From: Mytilus edulis
Taxonomy: Eukaryota > Mollusca > Bivalvia > Mytilida > Mytilidae
Assembly (NCBI RefSeq): GCF_963676685.1
Contig: NC_092348.1
Coordinates: forward strand, 24,217,386-24,281,385
Direction of reading: 5' to 3'
Length of the DNA: 64,000 nucleotides
Below the pieces are notes generated by a model. It made no database searches and was not told where the DNA came from. It worked only from the letters and a program-made list of their open reading frames with translations. The position numbers and the translations under genes were made by a program. Below are positions 21,430 through 32,800 of this stretch, in pieces; position 1 is the first letter of the stretch, and the number at the start of each line of letters is the position of its first letter.

Positions 21430-22178
21430 AAAGCTAAAAGGTATAGGATGGGGTGGTATGTTGGTGTACAATGAGGTGACATCTAAAGTGACAAGGCGGG
21501 TTTCCGGAGGAAGAGGGTTCATGGATTCCATTTTGCGAAGATAATCTGTAGTGTCTTGAATGTGAGAAGGAAGATTTTCTACATGAGATCTTAAATGAAA
21601 GTCTACAAATTCCGAGATTTGCTCAGTCGGGTGGCCGTTGGCGGATACAATGGGTCTACCAGGGTTGTTAACCTTGTGTATTTTAGGAAGAAGATACAAT
21701 CGACCAGGCTTGGCGTTCTCTGGTTTTAAATATCCAATTGTATCCTCATCTATGTGACCGTCATTGTGCATGGTTTGTAACGCAGTAATAATTTTGGAAC
21801 TAAACTCGGAAGTAGGGTCATAGTCAAGTTTCTTATAAAACCTCTCATCAGAGAGCTGACGCTCTGCTTCCGCGATGTAGTTGGCTTTGTCTATTATCAC
21901 CACGGCACTTCCCTTGTCTGCTGGTTTTATAGCAATATCATTTCGGTTTCTCAGCGATTGTATGGCTTTTTTCTCGTCAGAAGAGGTGTTATAAAACGAC
22001 GAGGAGTACTTGTTGCTGGCTAGATGAACAACATCCGATTTGATTTTGTCAATAATATCTTCCAGTGTAGCAGATTTGCTGGGCTTTGAAATCCATGAAC
22101 TCTTCTTTTTAAAATGCGGAATTATGATTTCGTCCTCCGAGTTGGACGTGTCTGTGTCTTCCTCATTATCCTCCTCTT
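21430..22178 (-). pseudogene. Penelope/Poseidon-type RT fragment
   Basis: On the minus strand an open frame of about 245 codons reads an acidic N-terminal region, IKPADKGSAVVII, LYLLPKIHKVNNPGRPIVS and RLVTLDVTSLYTNIP. These are the RT1-RT3 motifs specific to Penelope-like reverse transcriptases. It stops at LYTNIPP and then diverges, so the catalytic DD motif, thumb and any GIY-YIG endonuclease are missing. It is in a different Penelope lineage from the one at 26267-29418, which has FDFSTLYTTLP. Confidence 0.8.
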
Positions 22179-22362
22179 TAATATATATATTATATATATA
22201 TTGTGCTTTTTCATATTCTTATTCAGATTATTTTCACAAATTTTCTATCTTGATATTAGCCTGATGTAAAAATATCATGTAGCCTAGCTTTTGGTAAGAT
22301 CAACTAATGATTGTAAGGGTCTGGTGAATGAATACTATTGACTCGGGAAGTTGTCTGAATAT

Positions 22363-22565
22363 TAAAAAAGAAGATGTGGTCTGATTGCAAATGAGACAAC
22401 TCTCCACAAGAGAACAAAATGACACACAAATTAACAACTATAGGTCACCGTACGACCTTCAACAACGAGCAAAGCGCATACCGCATAGTCGGCTATAAAA
22501 GGCCCCGAAATGACAATGTAAACCAATTCAAACGAGAAAACTATAACGGTCTTATTTATGTAAAG
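22363..22565 (-). repeat. dispersed 3' tail, family 2 (partial)
   Basis: The plus strand shows AAGAAGATGTGGTCTGATTG and GGTCACCGTACGACCTTCAA, the reverse complement of the family 2 terminus. It is truncated before the CCCCGCC module. Confidence 0.75.
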
Positions 22566-23009
22566 GATCTTACTTGGTAAAGATATGTAATGTATTAACC
22601 GATCTTCTGGTGGCGGTGATTTTTCTGAAATGATTAAAACATTTAGCACCGAAGGATGGCAGGGGATGTAGCCTTATGTACGAGCTGTTTGCACGTGTCC
22701 ATTCTTGCTAAACAAGTCCATTTATAGAATACGTACACCTCTCATTGTCAATCAAAAGCATTGGGTTCTGCCGGACAAAATAAATCTTGGTAATCGTATT
22801 TCCTAACTCCAGGCTTTTATTGGTTTTATTTGTTTAGTCCCTCTGGCCATGTTATTCCTCCCCGGGGATCTAAACGTAATTGATCATAATTGAACATGAA
22901 AAGCTCCGAACCCCAACACATTAATTTGAACCATAACTTCAAAATAATTATGGATTCCATTGAGGACTACACCAGATGATGGGCTAAACGAGAAGAAGTT
23001 GAACTGCAC

Positions 23010-24373
23010 ACTTTGTCAGAATGGGTCAAAACAAGGCTACCTAAGCTTCACAAAATTCCGTACAAACAACGGTACATTGCCGGCTCATCTGCATGTTCGA
23101 CAAAAGAATTACCATTAGATCAGAGACATGTATACTAATATGTATATATATGTCTCTGATTAGATTGACCAAAATTCTGTTCGCAGTGAAAGAGGGTCTT
23201 CAGAAATACTGTGAAACCGTGCTTACTCGCGTAGTGGTATTAACCATATGAGGATTCTAAAAAAACTATAAAGAACTTATAGATAATTTTAAATCTCGAT
23301 CTTTTTCTGAAATTGGTTCTATCAAACCTTTGATTTTTCAACCCTGTATGCCACCATTCCCTATATGAAATTGAAAAATCGTTTAAAAGAAATAATTCAA
23401 AATACTTTCAACATAAAAACGGTAGCATAGGCTATACATTCATTACTTTGGGATACCATACGACATATTTTGTTAATAGGGAACAAAACAGTAAAACATG
23501 TTACACAGAGGAACAAGTGATCAGTTTGTTGGAGTTTCTTATTGACAAGATATTTGTTGAATTTGCAGGTACACTTTTTCAACGAATTTTATACATTCCG
23601 TTATTGTGATATTGTAAAACATTTTTGTATTCTTGCCTTTCATTTCAGCTAATGCGCTTTGTCTATATGCCTTTTTTTATGTTTCTATGATACATATATG
23701 ACGTGGCTCTGTACTTATGCATCCCGTCATTGTGTTCTTGTACTATGGTCAATTTGTGTATTTTTGTTTCAATTTTTGTTAATATTCTTGCTCTATATAC
23801 CATTTTGTGCTTCCTTGGTACAATGTTTGTATCGTCGTTTGTTTTTTTGTTACACTTCAGTGTTTCTGTTGTTTCGCTGTTTTCCTCTTATAGTTGATTT
23901 GATTACCTCTGTTTTATTTAGTTGGTAACCGGATTTGTTTTCTCTGGATCGATTTATGACTTTTGAATAGCGGTATACTCTTGAATTGAATTTTACTGTG
24001 AGTATTGTTATACGTTTACTTTTCTACATTGCCGGCAAGAGATATTAGGCGGGGGGGGGTTGAGATATATATAAAAAAAAAACATGTTTAACCCCGCCGC
24101 ATTTTGCGCCTGTCCCAAGTCATGAGTCTCTGCCCTTTGTTAGTCTTGTTTGATTTTTAATTTTAGTTTCTTGTGTATAATTTGGAGTTAAGTATGACGT
24201 CCATTATCACTGAACTAGTATATATATTTGTTTAGGGGCCAACTGAAGGACGCCTCCAGGTGCGGGAGTTTCTCGCTGCATTGAAGACCTATTGGTGACC
24301 TTCTGCTGTTGTCTGTTCCATGGTGGGGTTGTTGTCTCTTTGACACATTCCCCATTTCGATTCTCAATTTTAT
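23010..24373 (+). pseudogene. Penelope-like element fragment with RT and family 1 tail
   Basis: The motifs appear in order across frameshifts: RLPKLHKIPYKQRYIAGSS (from about 23034), LTKILFAVKEGLQKYCETV (23163), a decayed FDFSTLYTTIP equivalent, and KTCYTEEQVISLLEFLIDKI (23493). This is the RT of a Neptune-like Penelope element with stops and shifts. A diverged segment follows, and then a family 1 3' tail (24050-24373, ending CTCAATTTTA). The 38-bp hairpin at 23121 has inserted in the RT region. Confidence 0.75.
23121..23158. mobile_element. 38-bp hairpin micro-element, copy 2
   Basis: CAGAGACATGTATAC and TATATATATGTCTCTG form a hairpin with one or two mismatches. It is flanked by a perfect 7-bp direct repeat ATTAGAT (23114-23120 and 23159-23165). 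The host sequence on both sides is Penelope RT coding sequence, which shows that this is an insertion and not a fixed local palindrome. Confidence 0.75.
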
Positions 24374-24426
24374 ACTACTGTTGCCTTTTTATTACACATT
24401 TGTTAGTTTTAAAAGTGATTAAGATA

Positions 24427-24955
24427 ATAGCACAATGTTGACCCCTATTTTTGACATGTTTACCTTATATGTCTTTGTTTTGTTTACACATCGTTGTCAT
24501 AGGCGTGGATTAAAGATTCCAAGAATTTTAAATGACGTGTTGTTTGTTATGTTACACTTTCATTATTTGTTCTTCTTTGGGACACACTGTGGTTGTAACA
24601 AGGGTTATGATTGGCCATACTCTATTTGTGTCATTCTTAAGTCTTAATTTATGGTGATTGTAGTTTGTTGCTGTCTGCGTTATCAGTTATTATTTTATTG
24701 TTTAAATTTTAACAAGAATGAGGCCGTTGTATTTCCCGTTTGCAATTGTGTTACATTTTTCGATTCATGTCCTTTAATAGCTAACTATGGATATACGATA
24801 TTGGTGCACTCATTGTTTAGCTGACTATAGATATATATACGATATGGGTGTACTCATTGCAGTGATATTTGCTTATATATATTTATCCACATAATTTGGT
24901 CTCTGGTTGATAGTTGTCTTATTGACAATCGTATACGAAATCTCATATTTTTTAT
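24427..24955 (+). repeat. diverged dispersed repeat, family 2/3-like
   Basis: It begins ACCCCTATTTTTGACATG and ends GACAATCGTATACGAAATCT, paralleling the family 2 end GGCAATCATACCACATCT. The 70-codon ORF inside is not conserved. Confidence 0.45.
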
Positions 24956-25947
24956 GCACATTGAACCTACTGTTCCGTCATTTGATTTAAAGAACATATC
25001 TAACTGAAGTATGTCTTTATTTTTGAAAGAAAATATAGAATACAATTGAAAATATGAAACTTTTGCACATAAAATTCAGCTATACCACTTCTTCTAAATA
25101 AAAAAAAAGATTTAAGCAGTTTCACAGTTCTAAGTTATTGTTTGAAACAGTGTCTACGTTTCTACTTTGGTCATTTTTAAGAAACAAAATTGGGCCCATT
25201 GTGACACAGTCAGTAATGATTAAATATATTTATTACGTAATTACAAAGGCAAGAATGTTTCTAAAGTTCAAATGTTCGAATGTTCACAAACTGTCTTTAA
25301 AGTTGAATTGTTCGAATGTTCAATATCTCACACGGGCACGTGATCGTATAGTATAACTGTTCGTTCATGTTAGAGTACTTCGGATATTAAGCACATGAGT
25401 TCCAGCCTACCCACGAGGGGGGAGACCTTGGCGGAATCTCCGGTACCAATCTGTCCTAATCTAATTCTCGTCTAATCGAATTTGTCCTTGAAGTCCATTG
25501 AGAGATCTTATATAGTCCAGTGGTCCTTACAAACGGTCCATAGCTGTAGGCCGGTTACGTAGTCGTCTGGTTATTGAGTAATCACTAGTCTGTGGTTAAT
25601 TGTCAAACTATGAAATTAACCCCTGACGGATACATGTTATTTCACAGTAGACATGGTCATTTATTGGCTTCAGGGTATTGTTACACAATTGTGTAACACC
25701 ATTATTTTACTTGTAACTAGATAACATGGAATACGCGTGTAAAGGATCGATTTTTTTTGAACATTTTTCATTCAATACCATCACTCTTGAATTAGCGTTA
25801 TTATCTCCTTTTATCCAGTTCTATTTTTCGTTCGTGTGAAAAGAAATTGGAAATGGACACCACCTCAATGGAAGCTACGTCACTGGTTCAGCAATATTGT
25901 ATCTCCAACACTGCATGATAATGAGCGTGATGATAACTTACAACTTT

Positions 25948-26008
25948 GAATTGTATGCGACTGTCATACAAGTGAGAGGTTTAGCCAGCCGTACAACCAG
26001 GTTTGATC
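25948..26008 (+). repeat. dispersed repeat family 3, 5' fragment
   Basis: GCGACTGTCATACAAGTGAG through ACCAGGTTTGATCC matches the first part of 8560-8805. The rest is cut off by the MITE that follows. Confidence 0.65.
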
Positions 26009-26162
26009 CAGAGGCGGATTTAGGGGAGGGGGGCCCGGCCCCCCCCTTTTTGGGAAAAATTTGGTTGCTTATATAGGGAATCATTGAAGCGTTACTGGAG
26101 CGGGCCCCCTCTTAGGTCAGTCAGTGGGCCCCCACTTATGTAAATTTCTGGATCCGCCACTG
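26009..26162. mobile_element. MITE, 154 bp, CAGNGGCGGAT ends
   Basis: Left end CAGAGGCGGATTTAGGG and right end CTGGATCCGCCACTG are inverted. The interior is a GC-rich purine/pyrimidine palindrome (GGGGGGCCCGGCCCCCCC). It resembles the ends at 7472 and 8953. Confidence 0.75.
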
Positions 26163-26353
26163 TAAGTAAGTAAGTAAGTAATTTTTATTGGTTTAAAATC
26201 CAAAATTACAGGATTGATACCAAGACAATACAAATTTGTTATACACAAACATACAAACATATATATAAGTTTGTACGATCACGGAAAATAATTGAATTAA
26301 ATTGGATTAAAAAATTACAGACAGTTTACCCTCTCGGTCTAAATGATAATATC

Positions 26354-28727
26354 ATGAGAATTGGTAATATATCTAGAACCAATTCCGTTAACATTTTGGA
26401 TATAGTTTCTAAAACTGTTCGTAAAAAACGTTCTCACGGTCGTAGAACAAATCGCAATCAAAGAAAATTTCGGGCCAATCATACCAATATTTCGGACCTA
26501 ATTTCTATTACAAAAAACAACGGCAGACATTATCTGTTAACAAAACTCTGTTCGTTACCGGTTAATAAGTTAAATAAAATTTTGGAGGATTGCAACACAA
26601 TTTCATATAGCAGTCACAAGTATGAAATTGTTCAAATTATTATGGCATATTGTTATTCTAAATTATTTCCCAAAATTGATCGCCCTGAAGATCATAAAAA
26701 ACATTTTATTAAAATTAAGTATGTCAATAAAGGCTTTGATTTTGTAAATATTGCCGGTATATTTAACGACCATTCTGTTAAAGAACAAATTCCTGGATAT
26801 TTTGACAATACTGAGCTACCTCTTATTTGTTATATATACAAGAAATCTACCCGGAAATTTGTGTTTAATTATAGTCAATTGTGTAAAGATGTTAATATCA
26901 GTGAAAATACACCTACTTCATGTAATTACAGTAATTCCGATTATATTTATGGACCCATTTCCCATGTTATAACAGGAGATCTTAACATCGTTCAAGACTG
27001 AGAGTTAAAATCATTCCTCAGTAAAGGACCTAAATATCGTCCCCCGTCAATTATTAATTGGAATGAGTGTCGTAATATCATCCACGACTCACTCCATACT
27101 TACTGTATGAAATGGATAAAACGGGAAAAAGCTGACAAAAAAATCTTTGGACTCTTTTTTTAATTCAGTAATGAAGATAGTTGATATACGTATTCAACAT
27201 TTTAAAGAACATTTTACTATAAACAATAACCACAAAAAACCTATTTCTCGTATCAAACATAAACTAAAAGAACTAGCCAAGGAATTTGTTTTTGTTCCGG
27301 CCGATAAAGCTGCTAATAATATTATTATTGTTTGACGTAAATTTTACATTGAGGTTCTGAAAAAGGAAATCACCAATTCACCAACATTCCAACTGACTCC
27401 ATTTTCAGAAAACGAAATCTGTAACAAACATAAACTTTTAGCCACCGCTTTACAAGCAGAGCCTAATACAATGAAAGTCCCAACTATGTATTGGCTTCCG
27501 AAGTTACACAAAACCCCTTACAAATATAGATTTATTTCGTCTTCAAGCCATTGTTCAACTACTAAAGTGTCTATTCTTCTTACCAGCACACTTGGTACAA
27601 TTAAAAACCTGATAATAAATTGTTCAAATTAAGGCCTTCGAAAATAGTGGAATAAATTACTTTTGGAGTGTCAAGAACTCGTTGGAAGTACTTGGATAAA
27701 CTGCATGCTTATATTGGTGATTTTGAATCTGTTCAAAGTTTTGATTTTTCTACCCTGTATACCACATTGCCTCACATTCTCATTAAGAAAAAATTCACAC
27801 ACCTAATTAAATGGGCATTCAAAAAATCAGAATGTGAATATATATGTTCAAACTCTTTTAGGTCATTTTTTAGTAGCAATAAACAAAAAAAACTATGTTA
27901 ATTGGACATGCTTTGATACTATATATGCCCTTGAATTTTTACTAGATAACATTTTTGTTCGCTTTGGGGATTCCGTATATCGTCAGATTATCGGAATTCC
28001 AATGGGGACTAACTGTGCACCACTTATTGCGGACCTGTTTTTGTATTGTTATGAGTTACAATTTATGACAAAAATAAGCAAAGACCCATCGAAACAACAT
28101 CTGATATACAAATTTAATAATACTGTTAGATATTTTGATGATATTTTGGCTCTCAATAATGACGACTTCAGTATGTATATTAATGAAATTTATCCTGTTG
28201 AACTTACTTTAAATAAAGCTAATACTAACAATGACCACTGCCCTTTTCTCGATCTTGATATCTATATCACTAATGGAAAGCTGAATACTAAAATTTATGA
28301 TAAAAGGGATGATTTTTCATTTCCTATCGTTAATTATCCGTTTTTAGATGGTCACGTTCCCTTGTCACCATCTTACGGTGTTTATGTATCTCAACTTGTA
28401 TGATTCGCTCGTGTATGTAACAATGTTTTAGATTTTAACGAGAGAAATTTATGTATTACTGAAAAATTATTACACCAGGGTTTTCGATATCACAAACTAG
28501 TCAAAACATTTACTAAATTTTATCATCGGTATAAAGATATCATTCGTAAATATAGCTCAACATGCAGACTTCTAATACGTTCAGGTATTTCACATCCAAT
28601 TTTTTATGGAAATATTCTTTATAAAGCACAAAGGTGTCAGTATTCACCTCAGACACTTACAAAACCTTTGAATAGACTTATTAAGAAGGGATATAATTAC
28701 GATACTGTTGTCAAGTCATTATAGATT
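26354..28727 (+). pseudogene. Penelope-like reverse transcriptase, disrupted
   Basis: The protein reads across at least four breaks: stops at 26999-27001 and 27333-27335, and shifts near 27165 and 27630. Motifs in order are SHVITGDLNIV and KGPKYRPPSIINW (Neptune-type N-terminal block), FVPADKAANNIIIV, MYWLPKLHKTPYKYRF, SFDFSTLYTTLPH, IGIPMGTNCAPLIADLF, RYFDDILAL (catalytic YFDD), and CPFLDLDIY, then a thumb with RSGISHPIFYGNILYKAQR. The first 215 codons are intact but end at the first stop. This element is dead as a source of protein. Confidence 0.85.
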
Positions 28728-28756
28728 GCATATTTTGGCGTTAATATTGAGTCACT

Positions 28757-29418
28757 GATAAGGTCTTTGCATCGGAACTAAACACATTTATTCTAAAAAC
28801 AGTTGTTGGCATGACACGGGTTATGTTCTTCTCATATATGTTATGATGGTATGATACTAAACCCCTAACGGGAAGGATTGTGCCTGATGTTCATATGATG
28901 AAGTCATAATCTTTCAGTCAGTTTAATTGAAGTCTGGAGCTGGCATGTCAGTTAACTGCTAGTAGTCTGTTGTTATTTATGTATTATTGTCATTTTGTTT
29001 ATTTTCTTTGGTTACATCTTCTGACATCAGACTCGGACTTCTCTTGAACTGAATTTTAATGTGCGTATTGTTATACGTTTACTTTTCTACATTGGTTAGA
29101 GGAATAGGGGGAGGGTTGAGATCTCACAAATATGTTTAACTCCGCCGCATTTTTGCGCCTGTCCCAAGTCAGGAGCCTCTGATCTTTGTTAATCTTGAAT
29201 TATTTTAATTTTAGTTTCTTGTTTACAATTTGGAAATTAGTATGGCGTTCATTATCACTGGACTAGTATATATTTGTACAGGAGCTAGCTGAAGGACGCC
29301 TCCGGGTGCGGGAATTTCTCGCTACATTGAAGACCTGTTGGTGACCCTCTGCTGTTGTTTTTTATTTGGTCGGGTTGTTGTCTCTTTGACACATTCCCCA
29401 TTTCCATTCTCAATTTTA
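28757..29418 (+). repeat. Penelope-like 3' tail (family 1), reference copy
   Basis: This is a non-coding tail. It carries GGTTGAGATCTCACAA, ATGTTTAACTCCGCCGCAT, GCGCCTGTCCCAAGTCAGGA, a CTCCGGGTGCGGGAATTTCTC block and the terminus CTCAATTTTA. The same order of blocks is seen in all family 1 copies. Confidence 0.85.
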
Positions 29419-29480
29419 TATATCATACCAATTTCATAAACATTATATGAGGAGGTGGTACCACAAAGTTATTTAGTGCT

Positions 29481-30150
29481 TTAAAATAAAGCATTTCTAG
29501 AAATGTACATGTCGCTTATAGATTTAACAATAATTCTAATTATATCAGTCTCAACACACGTATACAAAAATTTAAATCTTGCTTCATTAATCATATTTAA
29601 AAAAGAGGGAACTATTTCACTAATTTTGGAAAACAGTTGGTCTCTAATTATATTTAGTTTTGTACATTTTAAAGTGAAATGAAATTCATCTTCTACTTCT
29701 AAGAGGCACAAAGGACAAATTCTTTCTTCTACAGGGGTTTTAGTGTGACGCCCTTGTTCAATTCTAAGAACACTATTACTAATACGAATTTTAGCAAAAT
29801 GCCCTATTACTTTTCTGTCTATATTTAACAATAAATAGGTTTCCAATTTATAATTTTCTTTAAGCTGTCTATATGTTCTCAGCTTATTACCATGTACTGA
29901 TTTATTATCACAAAATAATTTCCTTTTAATAATTAAGATATCTATCATTAAGTTTGGTATGAATTGCATATAATAAACGCCTTTTTGAAATGGTATCATG
30001 ATTTTTCCAAACATGTGTAAAATTTAATGTAGCAAGTAACTGTTCAATCTTTTTAGCAAATCCATTGGTTAATTGCAGGTTGGAACAATATACATCTTTT
30101 AGTAAACAATTGTTATCAGATTTGATCAAATGCAACCAGAAGCCGTGATC
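29481..30150 (-). pseudogene. LINE family B ORF2 C-terminal fragment
   Basis: Two frames (30150-29926 and 30014-29481) match the last 220 or so residues of the 741-codon ORF at 41538-43763. They include KVIGHFAKIRISNSVLRIEQ and the zinc knuckle CPLCLLEVEDEFHF. A small indel/stop at the join near 29930 breaks the frame. Identity to the other copy is high, so insertion was recent. Confidence 0.85.
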
Positions 30151-30300
30151 CACCATTTTCTACATGTCAAAATATATATACAAGTCAGGAATGTAACAGT
30201 TGTTATCCATTCGTTTGATGTGTCTGAGCTTATACGGTTTTGCCATTTCATTAGGGACTTTCCTTTTTGAATCTTCCTCGGAGTTCCGAGTATTTTTGTA
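30150..30300 (+). repeat. dispersed repeat family 3, 3' fragment
   Basis: GATCCACCATTTTCTACATG, CAAGTCAGGAATGTAACAGT and CTTCCTCGGAGTTCCGAGTA match the later part of 8560-8805. It starts exactly at the truncated end of the LINE copy. Confidence 0.7.
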
Positions 30301-30338
30301 ATTATATTTTTTACAAATCAGGGTTCTCGAATACTTAT

Positions 30339-30795
30339 AACACGGTGGGTATGGTTGTCCTGCGAGAGAACGTTCTGTGCTGGTGATTCGGTCCTGACGG
30401 GTGCTGGTGATCAATGAAAAAATGTAAACAAAGACGAAAATGATGATTTTTGACGTTTTCACTAATAAAAAATGGAAGAAAACACTTGAGATTTTTCAAT
30501 TTTGTTTCTTATGGGTTCATATGTAAACCATTAAAAACCTTGACCCTCTAAACTGTTTCAGTAAGCGTAACACAAAAATGCTCATTTTCAGAAAATCTAG
30601 AACTGAAAAAATAAAACAAAAATGCACATAGAGTCCGCTTTCTATACCGCAATCCACACGACAAAACTATTTTGTGAAAAAACATTGCAATTTATTAAAA
30701 TTTAGCATTTTCTCAATTTAGTCATGTCCTGATACTGTGCTGGTGGGTCCTGTCATTGTGCTGGTGGGTCCTGATACGGTGCTGGTGATTTTGGA
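30339..30795 (+). mobile_element. repeat with GGTCCTGA/GTGCTGGTG iterations, copy 1
   Basis: It opens with ACACGGTGGGTATGGTTGTC and GAGAGAACGTTCTGTGCTGG. At both ends it carries several GTGCTGGTGGGTCCTG words. A second copy lies in reverse at 34497-34805. No ORF of note is present. Confidence 0.6.
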
Positions 30796-31554
30796 TAAGA
30801 AGTTGGTCATATATGAAACAAATGTTACAAAATCAATAAAATTGGGCAGATAATTGTTGTCAATAGGATCTATGACTCCTATTTTAGCTCTTGTGCATCC
30901 ATTTGGCTGTTTAATATGTGTTTTCCAATGATCGTAACTTATATTACATAATTACATAAAAGGGCAACATCTTTCGTCCAATATCAGATAACAATATATA
31001 GTATCTAAAATAAGAATAGTTTTATTAAGATATTAAATGCCCCTTACATTGATGCTTCAACAATGATCAAAGCCCATGCCGCATAGACATGTTTGTTAGC
31101 GCTCCCCATTCCCCTCCCCACTTCCACCCAACCAACCCTCCTCATTTCCTCCTTCATTGTTACAGTGGTGTACCAACAAAACAATTTATCACATAAAATA
31201 ATAACACAAAGACACACATTATTGAACAACGAATGCTCGCAGGTACAATATGTTCTCATATACAAAAATTCCAATCGTGTCGATTAAAAAAGTTTCAAAA
31301 CTTAAGTTCACATTTTAATGTTTGATGAAGCAGAACTTTAAAAGTGTGCAGTGAATCTTGTGCTCACAACAGTTATTGTCATAATTATGTTTACATAAGA
31401 CTCATAAAGGAATTAAGTAGGTACCAAGAAATATTTTACAGTTCAATTTAATGATCATGAATGGAAGGAAATGGTACGGGAGTTTACATAGGACAAAAAG
31501 AAATTGATAGTATTTTTTGGCGAAAGACTTAAACGCTTCTTTGCATTATATAGT
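30796..31554. other. no gene recognised
   Basis: There are only short overlapping ORFs on opposite strands at 31044-31287, without splice-bounded structure or recognisable sequence. Confidence 0.4.
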
Positions 31555-31830
31555 ACAGCTCTTCTATAAAAGCATGCAAAAAAAACTTTTATTGACTTGC
31601 TTGCTATGTTGGATGTTTTCAAACAATAGATAGGCGGAGTTTCAATACATACTGGGATTTGATTGGACAAATACAAACTGACAGGAATTGAAGTTAAATA
31701 AATGTTTATTGTCCAAACAAATTCTAGTAAATAGTAAACAGACTACTTACCTGTCGTTTACAAACATCCAAACAATCATAGCAAGCAATTTGATCAATGG
31801 TTTGCTTTGCATATATTTATAGAAGAGCTG
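31555..31830. mobile_element. imperfect foldback element
   Basis: AGCTCTTCTATAAAAGCATG and CTTGCTTGCTATGTTGGATG on the left reappear in reverse complement on the right, as CAAGCAATTTGATCAATGG and TATTTATAGAAGAGCTG. The arms are about 75 bp and diverged. A strong-looking splice donor (GACAG|GTAAGTAG, minus strand near 31750) lies in the right arm, but no supporting exon was found. Confidence 0.5.
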
Positions 31831-32539
31831 AAAATTCTTAAACAAAATTTCTTGTCCTAGATGGTTAAATCCTCAACAAAATCTCAATAACTTTGTTGGA
31901 ACGAATAAAGGTTTTAAATCAAATTTTCGTGGACTTTTTAGCTTCCACCCCGGTTAGACATGTTAGCTGTTCGTATGCTGTTGCACCTGACGCACGGAAA
32001 CTTTCACATTTCCATCTTCTTTTCTGAAATATTTTTCCCAGCTCATACTTGACAGGATTGTTATCCTAGTTAAAGGTGTAACCAATGAATTGAACACAGG
32101 TTGAAAATTCCACAATACTATATAATTCATTTTATGTGTCAATTTGTTCGAAAAAAGTCGAAAAGAAGAGAGGTTTTTTAATGTCATGATTATCTGTCGC
32201 TTTCTAGATCTATGCTTAGCATTTATTTCAGATGACATGGACTCCTCACCCTGGTGACCCTGCTGCCTTTCATAACTTTATCCGTATACCTATATTAATA
32301 GATAAACAAAAGGCTGCAACTGGTATTTTTTCATTTAAAATGATTCGTTGTAACGAGAATATTTGTGGTGAATGGAAACTGTGAGGGTCAAAATCTTTAA
32401 TTGCTTATAAATGTTGCTGGACCCAGTTTCGTTATTTGATCTGAATTTTCTGAAATGTGCAAGGTAGATAGACATTGGCCTTTTGATTTTTTTTACTCGG
32501 TAAGTTTTGCCATAACTGCTTGAACTTTTGCAATATTAA

Positions 32540-32800
32540 AGCCGATTTCAATGAGTGTGTAGACAAAGGGAATATCTTTGGTTATCTTGCTTGCTGAACA
32601 GAAAAGTCATTGTTAGGTTATGTAAACTACCCTACTTTAAGAGTAGACTAGTCCGACAAATGACACATCTTTCTGTCTGTAGGACCAGGCTACTTCGAAA
32701 GGAGGGTAGTATACCTTACCTAACTATGACTTCACGGTTTAGCTAACAAGCAAGCTAACCAAAGATATTACCTTTGTCTACATACTCAATGGAATCGGCT
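32540..32800. mobile_element. foldback MITE, about 260 bp
   Basis: Inverted arms start AGCCGATTTCAATGAG and end CTCAATGGAATCGGCT. They continue inward through GTAGACAAAGGNAATATCTT to CTTGCTTG, and then a further inverted pair lies around CTACTTTAAGAGTAG. No coding content is present. Confidence 0.75.

Larger units (their letters stand above)
26267..29418 (+). mobile_element. Penelope-like element (Neptune-like), long copy with 3' tail
   Basis: This is a 5' leader, decayed RT coding region and about 700 bp of 3' tail ending CTCAATTTTA. It is inserted into a TA run of a LINE 3' UTR. Its 3' tail is the parent of tail family 1 found at 2230, 18257, 24050, 33352 and 63558. No GIY-YIG endonuclease motif is visible between the RT thumb (about 28700) and the tail, so it may be an endonuclease-deficient type or have lost that domain. 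Confidence 0.8.
26163..30150 (-). mobile_element. 5'-truncated LINE copy (family B), split by a Penelope-like element
   Basis: The two outer parts (26163-26266 and 29419-30150) together match, in reverse orientation, the 3' end of the LINE at 40843-43921. They include its ORF2 C-terminus and the (TTAC)n end, here read as GTAAGTAAGTAA. The Penelope-like element 26267-29418 sits inside a TATATA run of its 3' UTR. The copy is truncated at its 5' end at about 30150, where repeat family 3 begins. Confidence 0.85.

Noticed and set aside
23659-23928. 89-codon Cys/Phe-rich ORF resembling a small membrane protein
   Set aside because: It lies between the RT remnants and the 3' tail of a Penelope-like element, and is T-rich non-coding sequence read by chance.
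28745-28790. GTCACTGATAAGGTC resembling a hammerhead core in the Penelope tail
   Set aside because: The core reads CTGATAA, there is no stem II and no GAAA in place, so a ribozyme cannot be drawn.
31044-31287. Opposed ORFs of 76 and 64 codons
   Set aside because: They overlap on opposite strands with no homology that I recognise and no splice sites.
31740-31830. Strong donor CGACAG|GTAAGTAG with an upstream acceptor on the minus strand
   Set aside because: The sequence is one arm of an imperfect foldback element, and the other arm lacks the sites. The only open frame has no recognisable sequence.
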